Of a DNA stretch of 64,000 nucleotides, positions 17,570-25,908 are shown piece by piece. The notes under the pieces are model-generated. The model was not told the DNA's origin. It saw only the letters and a list, made by a program, of their open reading frames with translations, and searched no databases. Where the stretch lies: NCBI GenBank assembly GCA_910578795.1, contig CAJTSD010000002.1, positions 1-64,000 on the forward strand. The letters are read 5' to 3'. Made by a program: the position numbers and the translations under genes. Position 1 is the stretch's first letter. Each line of letters starts with the position of its first letter. This DNA comes from an uncultured Lachnospiraceae bacterium. GTDB taxonomy: Bacteria > Bacillota > Clostridia > Lachnospirales > Lachnospiraceae.

Positions 17570-19341
17570 TCGCCACTTGCACCTGCCTCCTTCTCAAACA
17601 TTTTCAAATACGCCTCTACGCTTTGATCTGTCGTTATTTCCTCAACCTCTACGCCCATTGCTACCTTGTGGGCGCAAATGGCAGCATCGCAGGGATCTAT
17701 CCGGTTTTTTTGTAACATTTTATCTATCTTAATTTCTCCGAAACTGTTCGGATCTGATAAAATAGCATCATTCATGGATCGTGTTAATAGCTTGTTGCGC
17801 TCGTCATACTCTATATTGTGCGCCTTTACCTCTAATTGGAAATCTATGGTTGCATCGTTTAGGCTCCTTGCGCTCTGCTTTATCTCCACCAAATCGCAAC
17901 CGAAATCTTCAAGATCCAGTAAAAACGCGCTCGCATTGTGCGGATCGTATGCGATCGCCGTTAAATCTATCTCGTATGTGTCAACCAACGTGTGCAGGTG
18001 TGCTAAAATCGTTTTGTAATCGGTCTTTATGCCCGCTGCCGCCGTTGTCACTGTGAGTAGCCCCTCCCGCTCCCAAATTACATACGGCGCGTTGTCCTCT
18101 TGATCCATGTGTTCCTGCATACGCCGCTTTGGTATGAACGAATGGGAATAGATATAATATTTCTTGTCGCCGGTCTTTTCGTCCTCATAGGGAAATTCCA
18201 AAACAAGCGATGTAAGATCGCCGCCGCTTGACAGATCCAAACCGCATATTGCCTTTTTGCCTCGGAAATCTTCAAGCGTCTTTTTGCAGCCGCATTTTTC
18301 CCATTCTGCCAAATCAATAAACGCGGTTTCGGCGTTCGTTACCCAAATGTTTAGCGATTTTGTCATAAAATCGCGTAATTCCTCGCCGCCCATTGATTTA
18401 GCTTTCTTTGCATCTTCCTGCATCTGCGAAACCAATTCCGGATCGTGTCCGGTCAGCGGGCAGCACTTGATCCAGTTTTTCGGATCCCAAATGTTGTCTT
18501 TTTCGTCCATTTGGGCTATATAAACAAATTGCCGCTCGTTTGTGTCAATTCCTCTCAACACTCGGCGGCAATACTTGAATAACTCATAGCAGGGCGCGTT
18601 CAGATTGAAACCCGCCGTTGTGATAACCGAAATAAGCGATTGTTTTAACTTCCTTGTGCCGCCTTTCAGCAGCTTATACATTTGGTTATCCTTGTGTGCG
18701 TGGTACTCGTCTACAATGCCTAAATACGGTCTGAAACCGTCTATTGACTTTGTATCTCTCCCCAACGCCCGAATGACCGTATTTGTAATTTTTCCGGTTA
18801 TCTCGCTTTTGTAGTCCTTTATGTCAAACAATTCCTGCAGGTCTGCATCTGCATTTATGAATTTTGAAATTTCATTTAAGACAATCCGTGCCTGCTCTGA
18901 TTTTGTGGCGGTACAGTATATTTGACCGTAATTGTAATTATCAAAATTGCTGCACTTGATACCCAAAATTGCATTTAAAACGCTTTTGCCCTGCTGCCGC
19001 GCCACCTGCACATAACTGTCAGTGAACCGGCGTTTTCCGGTTTCCTTATGCACCCAACCGAAAAGCGAACCTAAAATAAACTCTTGGAAACCGGCGCAGG
19101 TAAATTCTTGATCCCCCTCGCCCTCTGCAATCGTTAATTTGTTCGCAAGTTCTATTATATCCTCTGCCTTTTCCGGCACGAAAATATACGGAAATGCCGG
19201 ATCGTCCTTTTCCGATCTTTTCAGATCGTTTAGATGCCTTTTGAACGCAAGCCGCGCATCTTCTCCAAACTCTTTTTTATTCTTTAGATTTTTTTCTGCA
19301 AACTGTGATACGCGATCCGTTGTCTTTAATACCCTTGCCAT
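17566..19341 (-). CDS. Terminase large subunit
   Basis: 591 residues of the HK97-like terminase family. It has a Walker A-like VARQQGKSVLNA at about residue 130, a Walker B region ending GIVDEYHAH and a nuclease domain with CGLDLSSGGDLTSL and later IAYDPHNAS. It pumps DNA into the procapsid and cuts concatemers. The HNH gene upstream and the P27-type small subunit suggest cos-type packaging. Confidence 0.96.
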   Translation of the reverse strand: MARVLKTTDRVSQFAEKNLKNKKEFGEDARLAFKRHLNDLKRSEKDDPAFPYIFVPEKAEDIIELANKLTIAEGEGDQEFTCAGFQEFILGSLFGWVHKETGKRRFTDSYVQVARQQGKSVLNAILGIKCSNFDNYNYGQIYCTATKSEQARIVLNEISKFINADADLQELFDIKDYKSEITGKITNTVIRALGRDTKSIDGFRPYLGIVDEYHAHKDNQMYKLLKGGTRKLKQSLISVITTAGFNLNAPCYELFKYCRRVLRGIDTNERQFVYIAQMDEKDNIWDPKNWIKCCPLTGHDPELVSQMQEDAKKAKSMGGEELRDFMTKSLNIWVTNAETAFIDLAEWEKCGCKKTLEDFRGKKAICGLDLSSGGDLTSLVLEFPYEDEKTGDKKYYIYSHSFIPKRRMQEHMDQEDNAPYVIWEREGLLTVTTAAAGIKTDYKTILAHLHTLVDTYEIDLTAIAYDPHNASAFLLDLEDFGCDLVEIKQSARSLNDATIDFQLEVKAHNIEYDERNKLLTRSMNDAILSDPNSFGEIKIDKMLQKNRIDPCDAAICAHKVAMGVEVEEITTDQSVEAYLKMFEKEAGASGE

Positions 19342-19345
19342 ACGC

Positions 19346-19855
19346 CTATGCGCGTTTCGTGTGTTTCATAAACTTATTTTCGGGCTTATCGTCTTTTTCT
19401 TTCGGTATCACTAATTTGCACCGGCTTGAAATTGTCAAGCCTAATTCCCTTGCGTTCTCATTGCAGGCTTTCATAAGCCTATTTTGAATTTTGGAAAGAT
19501 AATTGTACTGCGCGTATTGTTCCGCAAGCTGTGCATCTTCCGTAACCATGCTTTTCTTGTCCGGCAAAAACTTTATTTTCTGCAACTGCTTTGTAACCTT
19601 GATGTATTCCGTTTCTGCCCTTATGTACCTTGCCAGTACATCGCAATCCAAATTTGACATGATTTTCAATTCGATTAACTGTTTTGCCAGTTCCTCGAAT
19701 TTTTCCCGCTCTTTTTTCAATAAAAATGCAGGTGGTTTTACATTGTCTGCCGGTGCCGTAACCTCTGATTGCTTGCGCTCTGTGTATTCCTCGATCGTCA
19801 AGTGTTTACGCCCTTTTGCGGCGATCAAGTCGATCGGCTGCCTTGGTCTTGCCAT
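19346..19855 (-). CDS. Terminase small subunit (P27 family)
   Basis: 169 residues from MARPRQPIDLIAAKGRKHLT, the typical P27 small-subunit start, with the later segment QLIELKIMSNLDCDVLARYIRAETEYIK. It recognises the packaging site. A further ATG three codons upstream is less well placed. It is followed within 4 bp by the large subunit gene. Confidence 0.93.
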   Translation of the reverse strand: MARPRQPIDLIAAKGRKHLTIEEYTERKQSEVTAPADNVKPPAFLLKKEREKFEELAKQLIELKIMSNLDCDVLARYIRAETEYIKVTKQLQKIKFLPDKKSMVTEDAQLAEQYAQYNYLSKIQNRLMKACNENARELGLTISSRCKLVIPKEKDDKPENKFMKHTKRA

Positions 19856-19959
19856 GCCCCGCAACCCCCTTTCTGAAAAATGTCCATTTAGGGAGTTTTT
19901 GCGTAAATTTAGGGGGGCTGCGGTCTTGGCAGGAACGGTTCAAAACTTTTTTGCACCCC

Positions 19960-20412
19960 CTACCCCGCAAGCCTCCGTTTGTACTCTCTTATGCACTCCC
20001 TTAGTGTCTGCTGCATCGCTGCCTTCTTTGCAGCGTCCTTGTATGCCTTGCTTATCATGCTGTGTGTTGCCTCTGATATGCTGATAAGGTTATCCATATC
20101 GCACCGCTTGGAATAGTCCTCCATTAACTCCACAATATGATGCACTGTGTCAGCCGGTACAATCCTGCCCTCCATGATATACAAATATATATCTATGTTG
20201 GTATCTCTCGCCAATGCCCGCGCCCTTGCTGCTTTCCATTCTGCGCTATTGTAAAAGTCTTTCGCTGTTTGGTTGCGGCAATGTGCGTCATATTCTTTAT
20301 GCCTCTGCCGGTTCTCTGCCGTCTTTCCCACCGTATGCGCCGCGCAATACTTAACGCCCTGCGGTACTAAACGATTGCAGCCGGTTCTATTGCAATACTT
20401 CATTAGCCCCAT
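19960..20412 (-). CDS. HNH endonuclease next to terminase
   Basis: 150 residues from ATG 20412 after GGAGGCGGG. An N-terminal zinc-knuckle-like part (CNRTGCNRLV ... KYCAAH) is followed by FYNSAEWKAARARAL and the HNH core VHHIVELMEDYSKRCDMDNLISI. HNH proteins in this position assist terminase at cos sites. The frame is open further upstream to 20664 but that part covers the late promoter. It is the first gene of the late operon. Confidence 0.9.
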   Translation of the reverse strand: MGLMKYCNRTGCNRLVPQGVKYCAAHTVGKTAENRQRHKEYDAHCRNQTAKDFYNSAEWKAARARALARDTNIDIYLYIMEGRIVPADTVHHIVELMEDYSKRCDMDNLISISEATHSMISKAYKDAAKKAAMQQTLRECIREYKRRLAG

Positions 20413-20436
20413 GCGCCCGCCTCCGTATATAGAAAT

Positions 20437-20529
20437 AGCGCGGCATGATCCCAAACGGAAACCGCCGCGCTTTAATCTGCATAGTTTTGAAATTGTAAAG
20501 ATTATAACATAGTTAAACGGACTTGTGAA
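20437..20529 (-). promoter_or_regulatory. Late operon promoter with leader hairpin
   Basis: -35 TTCACA (20524-20529), 17-nt spacer and -10 TATAAT (20501-20506), reading into HNH, terminase and all structural genes. An 8-bp GC-rich stem AGCGCGGC/GCCGCGCT (20464-20471 with 20437-20444) follows in the leader without a T-run, so it is more likely an operator or antitermination element than a terminator. Confidence 0.75.
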
Positions 20530-20617
20530 GGGCGGCAAATCGGGCGTGTTGTCAAGCCCCTTTTCTGCCCGCCTGCGCCTCGTATGCGCCGCAAATACGC
20601 GCTTTTCGCCGCCCATG

Positions 20618-21190
20618 CTATACCGCATCGGATCCAAATAAAAAAATCGCCATATCGCGCACAAGCGCGTTTTTATAATTCCTTACGGTCTTTTCGTTCA
20701 GATTGTCGCTATAACCCTGCTGCCCGCTCAAAATATCCGCTATTTCCTCAAACGTGTAAACTTCCTCCGTCTGCTTTCCGTTCTCGGTTATCTTCTTGCG
20801 CTGCAAATAGCGCATCTGTATAACCTCATAGCCCTTTTTGCCCTCAATCTTTTTCAATGCCTTTTCTATGCGCTCCACATCGTTTTTACTGCGCCGGTAT
20901 GATGCAATGCGATCCTCCAGTAATTGATCTTCGTCCGGCTTTTCCACCTTGTTTTTAGAGTATCTAACCACGCTGCCGCTTTTCTTCTTTCCGATCATGC
21001 CTAAATATGCCTCCTCGTCTGCAACGTGTTCTTTTAAGATGCTGAAACAATAAAGGATTTTTTCGGTATTTTTAAAAGCCTCGTCCTTCATTGCCTTCTG
21101 CCGCTCCAACCATGATATGCTATTCATTTTCCGAAACACTTCATCAATGGTTGTTACTATGGTTTCCTTTACCTCTTTTGATACCGCCAT
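20618..21190 (-). CDS. ArpU/RinA-like late transcription regulator
   Basis: 190 residues from MAVSKEVKETIVTTIDEVF (overlap start just after the preceding stop). The middle is a coiled-coil-like helical region; the C-terminus has a sigma-70 region 4-like HTH (KGYEVIQMRYLQRKK ... TFEEIADILS ... LNEKTVRNYKNALV). Proteins of this family switch on late genes, and its target is plausibly the promoter just downstream at 20501-20529. Confidence 0.85.
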   Translation of the reverse strand: MAVSKEVKETIVTTIDEVFRKMNSISWLERQKAMKDEAFKNTEKILYCFSILKEHVADEEAYLGMIGKKKSGSVVRYSKNKVEKPDEDQLLEDRIASYRRSKNDVERIEKALKKIEGKKGYEVIQMRYLQRKKITENGKQTEEVYTFEEIADILSGQQGYSDNLNEKTVRNYKNALVRDMAIFLFGSDAV

Positions 21191-21191
21191 G

Positions 21192-21473
21192 TTAGCCTTC
21201 CTCCACTTCTCCGAAAAATTTAATATATTTGTCCGGCTCATTCTCGCCTATCCATTCCTTAACGCTCTTTTGGTCTGCAACCTCTAATTTCCCTTTGCCG
21301 GTTGTGGTATACAGAAATACTATGCCTTTATCGGTTATGTATATTTCCTGCACCTTGTTATTGAAACCGTTTTTTACATCACAAATCTTTTTTGCCTTTG
21401 TGGTGTCAAAAAGCCTTGTCTGTTCTACCGCCTTACCGTCTATCATGGTTGTGTATGTCAGAATTGCCTTCAA
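21192..21473 (-). CDS. Hypothetical phage protein
   Basis: About 93 residues from a TTG at 21473 that has GAGG ~9 nt upstream (MKAILTYTTMIDGKAVEQ...). An ATG at 21530 exists but lies deep within the upstream gene. It is beta-rich (EIYITDKGIVFLYTTTGKGKLEV), with no recognised domain, and is coupled tightly to the ArpU-like gene. Confidence 0.55.
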   Translation of the reverse strand: MKAILTYTTMIDGKAVEQTRLFDTTKAKKICDVKNGFNNKVQEIYITDKGIVFLYTTTGKGKLEVADQKSVKEWIGENEPDKYIKFFGEVEEG

Positions 21474-21789
21474 TCTGTTTCGCCTCGCTTTCCTGCTGCC
21501 GCAATAATAATTTTGTTCGGAAATCCTCAACCGCTATATACTGCCTGCGCCGTTTCTCTGCCGGTGTAATAAAAGCTGTGTGAATTTCCTTTAGTACCTC
21601 TGCCAGTTCTAACGCCGGTTTCTTTACCTGCTCCCACAAGTTCAGTATTGCAGCTTTCAGCCGTTCAAATATTGCTATGATTGTTTCCTTGTGTTCCATG
21701 ATCCGCGTTGCCGTCCTTATGCTGATACCGCGCGGCGGGTTGAAACCGAAACGCCTTTTAAATGCTTTCTTTTTCTGCCGTCTGTTCAT
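21433..21789 (-). CDS. Hypothetical basic phage protein
   Basis: 118 residues from MNRRQKKKAFKRRFGFNPPRG after GGAGG. This start is common among small proteins of clostridial phages. It is strongly basic at both ends with a central amphipathic helix (RLKAAILNLWEQVKKPALELAEVL). Its end overlaps the next gene. Function unknown. Confidence 0.6.
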   Translation of the reverse strand: MNRRQKKKAFKRRFGFNPPRGISIRTATRIMEHKETIIAIFERLKAAILNLWEQVKKPALELAEVLKEIHTAFITPAEKRRRQYIAVEDFRTKLLLRQQESEAKQIEGNSDIHNHDRR

Positions 21790-22313
21790 CGTCTGCCTCC
21801 CTTCTGCATCGCATAATAGCAATGCAGCGTTGCCCGCACATCTTCAAGCGCATCATGCGGTTTATAATTTGTGTAGCCGTACCAATCGGCGCAAAATCTT
21901 AATGACTTCCATTTGTAGCCGCTGCGCTCCTGATCCCATTCTCCCGCCACCGGCGCAAATTCTAACATCACATCGCATATTTGCGCCTTTACTGCTGTGT
22001 TGATGCCTTTTGCTGCCATAAATGGCAAATCAAACGCTTTCAGATTGTAACCAACAATCAAACCGGCTCTTTTTAATATTCTTTCAATCTTTCTTTTCTC
22101 GTGCCGGATTGTCGGCGCATCTTTTACCGCCTGCCAGTTAATTTTATTGATCGCCTCTGCCTGCTGCCACGTTCTTTTTGTGTTCGGTCTGATGTAGGAA
22201 TTATAAAGCGTTCTCCCTCTGCCGTTTATGATTGCCACTTGCAGGATCTCGTCCTCTATGCGGTCTAATCCGGTTGTTTCAATGTCTATGCAGATTATCC
22301 TGCCCTTCCGCAT
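21786..22313 (-). CDS. DnaQ-like 3'-5' exonuclease
   Basis: 175 residues with the DEDDh exonuclease motifs: ExoI CIDIETTGLD (~residue 10), ExoII GYNLKAFDLPF (~residue 95) and ExoIII PHDALEDVRAT near the C-terminus. It likely acts in phage DNA synthesis or repair as a stand-alone proofreading-type nuclease. It overlaps the next gene by 4 bp. Confidence 0.88.
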   Translation of the reverse strand: MRKGRIICIDIETTGLDRIEDEILQVAIINGRGRTLYNSYIRPNTKRTWQQAEAINKINWQAVKDAPTIRHEKRKIERILKRAGLIVGYNLKAFDLPFMAAKGINTAVKAQICDVMLEFAPVAGEWDQERSGYKWKSLRFCADWYGYTNYKPHDALEDVRATLHCYYAMQKGGRR

Positions 22314-22324
22314 TTTAACGCCCC

Positions 22325-22765
22325 CTATGCCTCGTATGTGCTTGTATCTGTCTTTGTACGTGCTACCTTAATAATTCCCTTTGATGTAATATTGATCTTT
22401 CCCTTAACGCCGTTTCCAATGTCTACGGTCATACTTTGTATAAAACCTTCACATACCGGATAAACGGCTTTATGCAGCAGGTCTACTGCTGCATCGGGAA
22501 CCGTAACACTTTTATTGTCTTTGCCGAATAACAAATCAATGCGGGCATTGGCTCTTTCTTTCTGTCCTTTTTTGTGTGCATAGATCCGCGCGTCCACACA
22601 TTCGCAAGTTTCGGTTGCCAGTTCGTCTATTTCCTCCCCGCTCCATTCCTCTAATGCTTTGCGCGTTGCCACTTGCCCGCAAAATTTACAACTGCCGGTT
22701 ACTGTCGTAACTCCCCCCCCGCAAGCCTCTTTTTCCCTTTTCTCCACCTGCTCATATAACATCAT
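22325..22765 (-). CDS. Hypothetical protein with zinc-knuckle-like cysteines
   Basis: 146 residues. CKFCGQ near residue 26 and CEC near residue 53 could bind zinc; the rest is mixed, with KIDLLF-like and VDLLHKAVYPVCEGFI helices. A G8 tract (22713-22720) encodes three Gly at residues 16-18, so a slip there would abolish the protein. It overlaps the upstream gene by 4 bp. No family is recognised with confidence. Confidence 0.6.
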   Translation of the reverse strand: MMLYEQVEKREKEACGGGVTTVTGSCKFCGQVATRKALEEWSGEEIDELATETCECVDARIYAHKKGQKERANARIDLLFGKDNKSVTVPDAAVDLLHKAVYPVCEGFIQSMTVDIGNGVKGKINITSKGIIKVARTKTDTSTYEA

Positions 22766-23010
22766 TGCGCGCCCCTTTCGTATAATTTATTTACCGCCGC
22801 CATGATCTCGGCGGCTTTCTTTGTGCCTACGCCTCTAATCTCAACTAAAACCGTTGCAATGTCGGAGGGCTTGATCCTCGGCTCTGCTGCCGCCTTGCCG
22901 TCTGTGTAACCCTCGTTATACATATTGCAAATGAAATCTTCCATCTGCTTATGATCCATGCGCTTAACCCTTTTATACTGTTCTCTGTTCAGCTTTAAAC
23001 CTTTTGCCAT
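22762..23010 (-). CDS. Small protein with helix-hairpin-helix-like segment
   Basis: 82 residues, basic N-terminus (MAKGLKLNREQYKRVKRM) and a C-terminal VEIRGVGTKKAAEIMAAVNK stretch resembling a helix-hairpin-helix DNA-binding motif. It is preceded by AAGGAGG. Non-specific DNA binding is inferred; the partner is unknown. Confidence 0.6.
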   Translation of the reverse strand: MAKGLKLNREQYKRVKRMDHKQMEDFICNMYNEGYTDGKAAAEPRIKPSDIATVLVEIRGVGTKKAAEIMAAVNKLYERGAQ

Positions 23011-23022
23011 TATTGCGCCTCC

Positions 23023-23213
23023 TTATTTCTGATCTCCAAACATATTAAACAACATTGATACCGTTTGATCTTTCCCGAATATTAAAGCCGAAAAAAACAA
23101 GAAAACTATTCTTTCTGCCTGCTTGCTGTTTTTAAATATTTCAAATGCTCCATTATACAGATACGCCGCCTGCCGTCCACTGTCTATAAACGCCTTTTTT
23201 GTTCTTCGTCCAT
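23023..23213 (-). pseudogene. Small phage gene interrupted by a frameshift in an A6 run
   Basis: ATG at 23213 follows AGGAGG but reads only MDEEQKRRL before a stop. The -1 frame from the A6 run onward is open for 55 more codons (KAFIDSGRQAAYLYNGAF ... MLLFNMFGDQK) up to the TAA at 23023, close to the next ribosome site. One extra A would give an intact ~63-residue protein. It is a broken gene, a slip-controlled gene or a homopolymer error. Confidence 0.5.
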
Positions 23214-23223
23214 TCTCTGCCTC

Positions 23224-23388
23224 CTAAAACAATCTAAAATAAATCGCGTATATTTTTTGTTCTGCGGTTAATTCGTTTAACATCTTTACAAATTCTGTCT
23301 GCGGCATTATCTTTATTCTTATTTTCAATTCCCATAAAAACAAATATATTTCCCGCGCCGCCTTTTTTAGCATTTCAACTTCTTTCAT
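23224..23388 (-). CDS. Small hypothetical phage protein
   Basis: 54 residues (MKEVEMLKKAAREIYLFLW...), an amphipathic two-helix protein by appearance. It overlaps the end of the DUF3850 gene by 14 bp and stops 11 bp before the next (frameshifted) small gene. No family recognised. Confidence 0.5.
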   Translation of the reverse strand: MKEVEMLKKAAREIYLFLWELKIRIKIMPQTEFVKMLNELTAEQKIYAIYFRLF

Positions 23389-23683
23389 ATACCGGCACCC
23401 CTCTATTACACGGAATAGGTTCCTGCATTTCTCCCCGCGTTCTGATCGCGCATGGTTCCAACCCTAAAATTATATAACCTTCTTTGCAATATTCCGGATC
23501 AGACAGAATATAAACAATTTTATGCAACGTGCATTTTCCGGTGTAACACTCGCCGTTCCATTCATTCAATGCCACATAATCGCCGGGGCTATATGGGCGA
23601 TCATTCTTTCTTACCTCAAACCCTTTTATGCCTGCTGCCGATGCCTCAAAATATGCCGGTTCTGTTTTCAGTGCATGGATCAT
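23375..23683 (-). CDS. DUF3850 (ASCH/PUA-like) protein
   Basis: 102 residues matching the DUF3850 pattern: HALKTEPAYFEASAAGIKGFEVRKNDR, then SPGDYVALNEWN and GYIILGLEP. The fold is related to ASCH/PUA domains that bind RNA or modified nucleic acids. It is common in the early regions of Firmicutes phages; the exact role is unknown. It overlaps its upstream neighbour by 4 bp. Confidence 0.87.
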   Translation of the reverse strand: MIHALKTEPAYFEASAAGIKGFEVRKNDRPYSPGDYVALNEWNGECYTGKCTLHKIVYILSDPEYCKEGYIILGLEPCAIRTRGEMQEPIPCNRGVPVYERS

Positions 23684-24009
23684 AAGCTGCCCTCCCTTCT
23701 GAAAAAATCTTTTACTTTTTGCAATATACTCTTTTTTGCCTTTGGTGCCGGTTGTAATGTTTTCCGCTGCGGTATAAATTCAACTTCTATTTGCGGTATC
23801 TCTGTTATTTCTGCGCTTGCTGTGATTTTATAACCCCCTACGCAACACTCGTCCTCGATAACCGTTTTTATTTCAATAGCATATTTTTTATTTTCTTCCA
23901 GTTCCTCGGCTATTTCATAAATTAGTTTCCTTTTTATCGCTCTTTTCTCGTTCTCAATATGTTCCTCGTAAAAATATGGAATTGTTGCGGTTATTTGCCT
24001 TTTCCCCAT
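23680..24009 (-). CDS. Hypothetical phage protein
   Basis: 109 residues with an N-terminal beta strand pattern (KRQITATIPYFYEEHIENEKR), a middle that reads EIAEELEENKKYAIEIKTVIE, and a basic C-terminus (KAKKSILQKVKDFFRR) that may bind nucleic acid. No family recognised. Tight spacing on both sides places it in the early operon. Confidence 0.55.
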   Translation of the reverse strand: MGKRQITATIPYFYEEHIENEKRAIKRKLIYEIAEELEENKKYAIEIKTVIEDECCVGGYKITASAEITEIPQIEVEFIPQRKTLQPAPKAKKSILQKVKDFFRREGSL

Positions 24010-24018
24010 TCTGCCCCC

Positions 24019-24384
24019 CTAAATTATGATAATGGTATCTTTTCCGGTTGCCGCCTCTATCTCTGATGCCATGCCCTCGCTGATACCGTATTTTGCGCCT
24101 ATAATGATTGTTCCGCAGGTGTTCAGAATGTCTTTACCGGCTTTCAAGCCGCGCCGCCGCTGCGCTGGTATATCATCGTTTAATATCTGCGGTAAATATA
24201 AGTGCGTGGCAATCGGTGTATAGCCCAATTCCAACGCTACGCGGGTTATATGCCTTGCGTATGCAATGTTGCGGATCCGCTTGTATGCGTTGCCTCTGTA
24301 TGGGCTGCATATATAAGCTAATTTATTTTCTTTTCGGGCAGCAGGGATAAAGCCCGCCGCCCCTCCTCTATGCCATACGCTCAT
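24019..24384 (-). CDS. DUF4406/DUF7768-like (nucleoside deoxyribosyltransferase-fold) protein
   Basis: 121 residues with LAYICSPYRGNAYKRIRNIAYARHITR and YTPIATHLYLPQIL, the signature of DUF4406-type proteins that share the nucleoside 2-deoxyribosyltransferase fold, and GISEGMASEIEAA near the end. It may act on nucleotides or nucleotide-derived signals. It overlaps the ParB gene by 4 bp (ATGA). Confidence 0.8.
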   Translation of the reverse strand: MSVWHRGGAAGFIPAARKENKLAYICSPYRGNAYKRIRNIAYARHITRVALELGYTPIATHLYLPQILNDDIPAQRRRGLKAGKDILNTCGTIIIGAKYGISEGMASEIEAATGKDTIIII

Positions 24385-25859
24385 TTTCCTGCCCTCTCCT
24401 TGCAGCGCATCATAAGATCCTGCAACATATAAATTTCATTTTCGGTTAAATAATTGCTTACCGGTGCCAACTCCTTAACAGTACACGCCGCCCAATACTT
24501 CAAGTCGCTTTCAATGGTTTTAATCTCAATTACTTTCGTATAGATCATAATGTCGATCAGTTCTGCCAGTTCTTCATAGCTGATAACCGCCGTTTGCCCT
24601 GCTGCCTCTCGCAAAACTTCTAAACCGGTGTTAGTTAAAACCGCCTTGCATTTCTCGGTTGTGTCGGTCTGTACGGTGTATGTGGTTGCGGTTCCGGCAT
24701 AATCTGCTATGTATAATTCTTTCGGGTTTTCGTAATTTTCAGTAACGCACTTTTTCCACCCCTGCCAAAACTCCACGCCGAAAAGATCCGAACCGATCAC
24801 CGCGCCCATGAAATAATTAACCGCCATGCCGTTATATTCCTTGTGCATATTGATTTTGCCGTTAATGATAAGGCTTTTACGGTCTGTATTGTCCGGCATG
24901 GGCGCGTTATAGGTTACTTTGGTTTCCGGCTCATTCATAAAGCCACTTTCCGGCGCGTCCTGCGCCGTTTCCTGCCCTTTTTCCGGCTCCGGCGTGTTTT
25001 CTATCGCCTCTGCCTCTTTCGGCGGCTCCTGCGGCGTTTCCCGCGCTCTCTTGTGGCGTTCTGTTATAACGCCTGCTGCATCTTCTAAGCTGATGCCAGT
25101 TTCTGCCGCGTACTGCCTTACCTCTGCCTTCAGTTCTTCCGGTAAATCATCGGGAAATACTTCTTTAAGGGCTTTCGCGTCCTTTGCGATCAGTGATCCG
25201 GTTGCCTTGTATGTTTCGTATAGTGCCTGCTGCGCGTCCGGCTCCAAACCGGCGATCTCATTCGCTGCGCTTGTGCTGATTTTCCCCGCTGCAAATTCTT
25301 CCACAAACGGCGCGATCAGATTATTATTGATGTTGTCTAACGTGCCTACTTTGGTTTTGTTGGTTCCCAAAATCTCGGCAATAATATTTTGCCGCCGTCC
25401 GGTCAATTCATGGGTTTTCTGATACTCGGTTAAAAGTTCCCGCACCCGCTCAATTTCCCGCATCTTTTCATAGTCCGTTCTTTCCCGCTGCGTTGAGTTT
25501 GTGAAAATTAAAATCAACTCATTTTTTATGTCGTCCGGCGTTTCTATCTTGCAAGGGATCATTTCATATTCAGTTTTGCCTTCGTCCAGTAACCGCAAAA
25601 TCGCAAGCCGCCGTTTGTGTCCGGCTATAACCTCGTATTCGTCCGTACCCTCTACCGGCTTAATCACTGGGTACTGCTGCAAACCGATTAACTCTATACT
25701 TTCCGCAATGTCCTTAATTTCCTTGTCCTCTGCGTGATAAAAGTTTTTCTTATCCGGTGCCGGTCTTAATTTCCTTACATTTACCTTGACCGGTTTCCAA
25801 TCGCTGTTAATATCTTTCTTGCTTTCGGCATTTAAAAAATTTCTCATATCAAAAGCCAT
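24381..25859 (-). CDS. ParB-like DNA-binding protein
   Basis: 492 residues from ATG 25859 (AAGGAGG before it). The N-terminal ParB/Srx-like domain has VNVRKLRPAPDKKNFYHAED, IGLQQYPVIK and EVIAGHKRRLAILRLL. A KorB/ParB HTH part follows (GRRQNIIAEILGTNKTKVGTL). The C-terminal ~250 residues, after a Pro/Glu-rich linker, are unlike host ParB and not recognised. With the ParA gene two genes upstream it suggests a partition system. A frame extension to 25925 has no good ribosome site. Confidence 0.88.
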   Translation of the reverse strand: MAFDMRNFLNAESKKDINSDWKPVKVNVRKLRPAPDKKNFYHAEDKEIKDIAESIELIGLQQYPVIKPVEGTDEYEVIAGHKRRLAILRLLDEGKTEYEMIPCKIETPDDIKNELILIFTNSTQRERTDYEKMREIERVRELLTEYQKTHELTGRRQNIIAEILGTNKTKVGTLDNINNNLIAPFVEEFAAGKISTSAANEIAGLEPDAQQALYETYKATGSLIAKDAKALKEVFPDDLPEELKAEVRQYAAETGISLEDAAGVITERHKRARETPQEPPKEAEAIENTPEPEKGQETAQDAPESGFMNEPETKVTYNAPMPDNTDRKSLIINGKINMHKEYNGMAVNYFMGAVIGSDLFGVEFWQGWKKCVTENYENPKELYIADYAGTATTYTVQTDTTEKCKAVLTNTGLEVLREAAGQTAVISYEELAELIDIMIYTKVIEIKTIESDLKYWAACTVKELAPVSNYLTENEIYMLQDLMMRCKERAGK

Positions 25860-25877
25860 GATTGCCTCCTTTGCCTT

Positions 25878-25894
25878 GTACCCTATTTGGGTAC
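25878..25894. promoter_or_regulatory. Candidate ParB site or operator (inverted repeat)
   Basis: GTACCC-N5-GGGTAC lies directly upstream of the ParB ribosome site, between parB and the small gene before it. Position suggests parS or an autoregulatory operator. No second copy of the full palindrome was noticed in the window. Confidence 0.4.
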
Positions 25895-25908
25895 TCGTCC
25901 AGTATTTA

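Noticed and set aside
20437..20471. Leader hairpin before the HNH gene as a terminator
   Set aside because: GC-rich stem but no T-run on either strand and it lies in the leader of the late operon.
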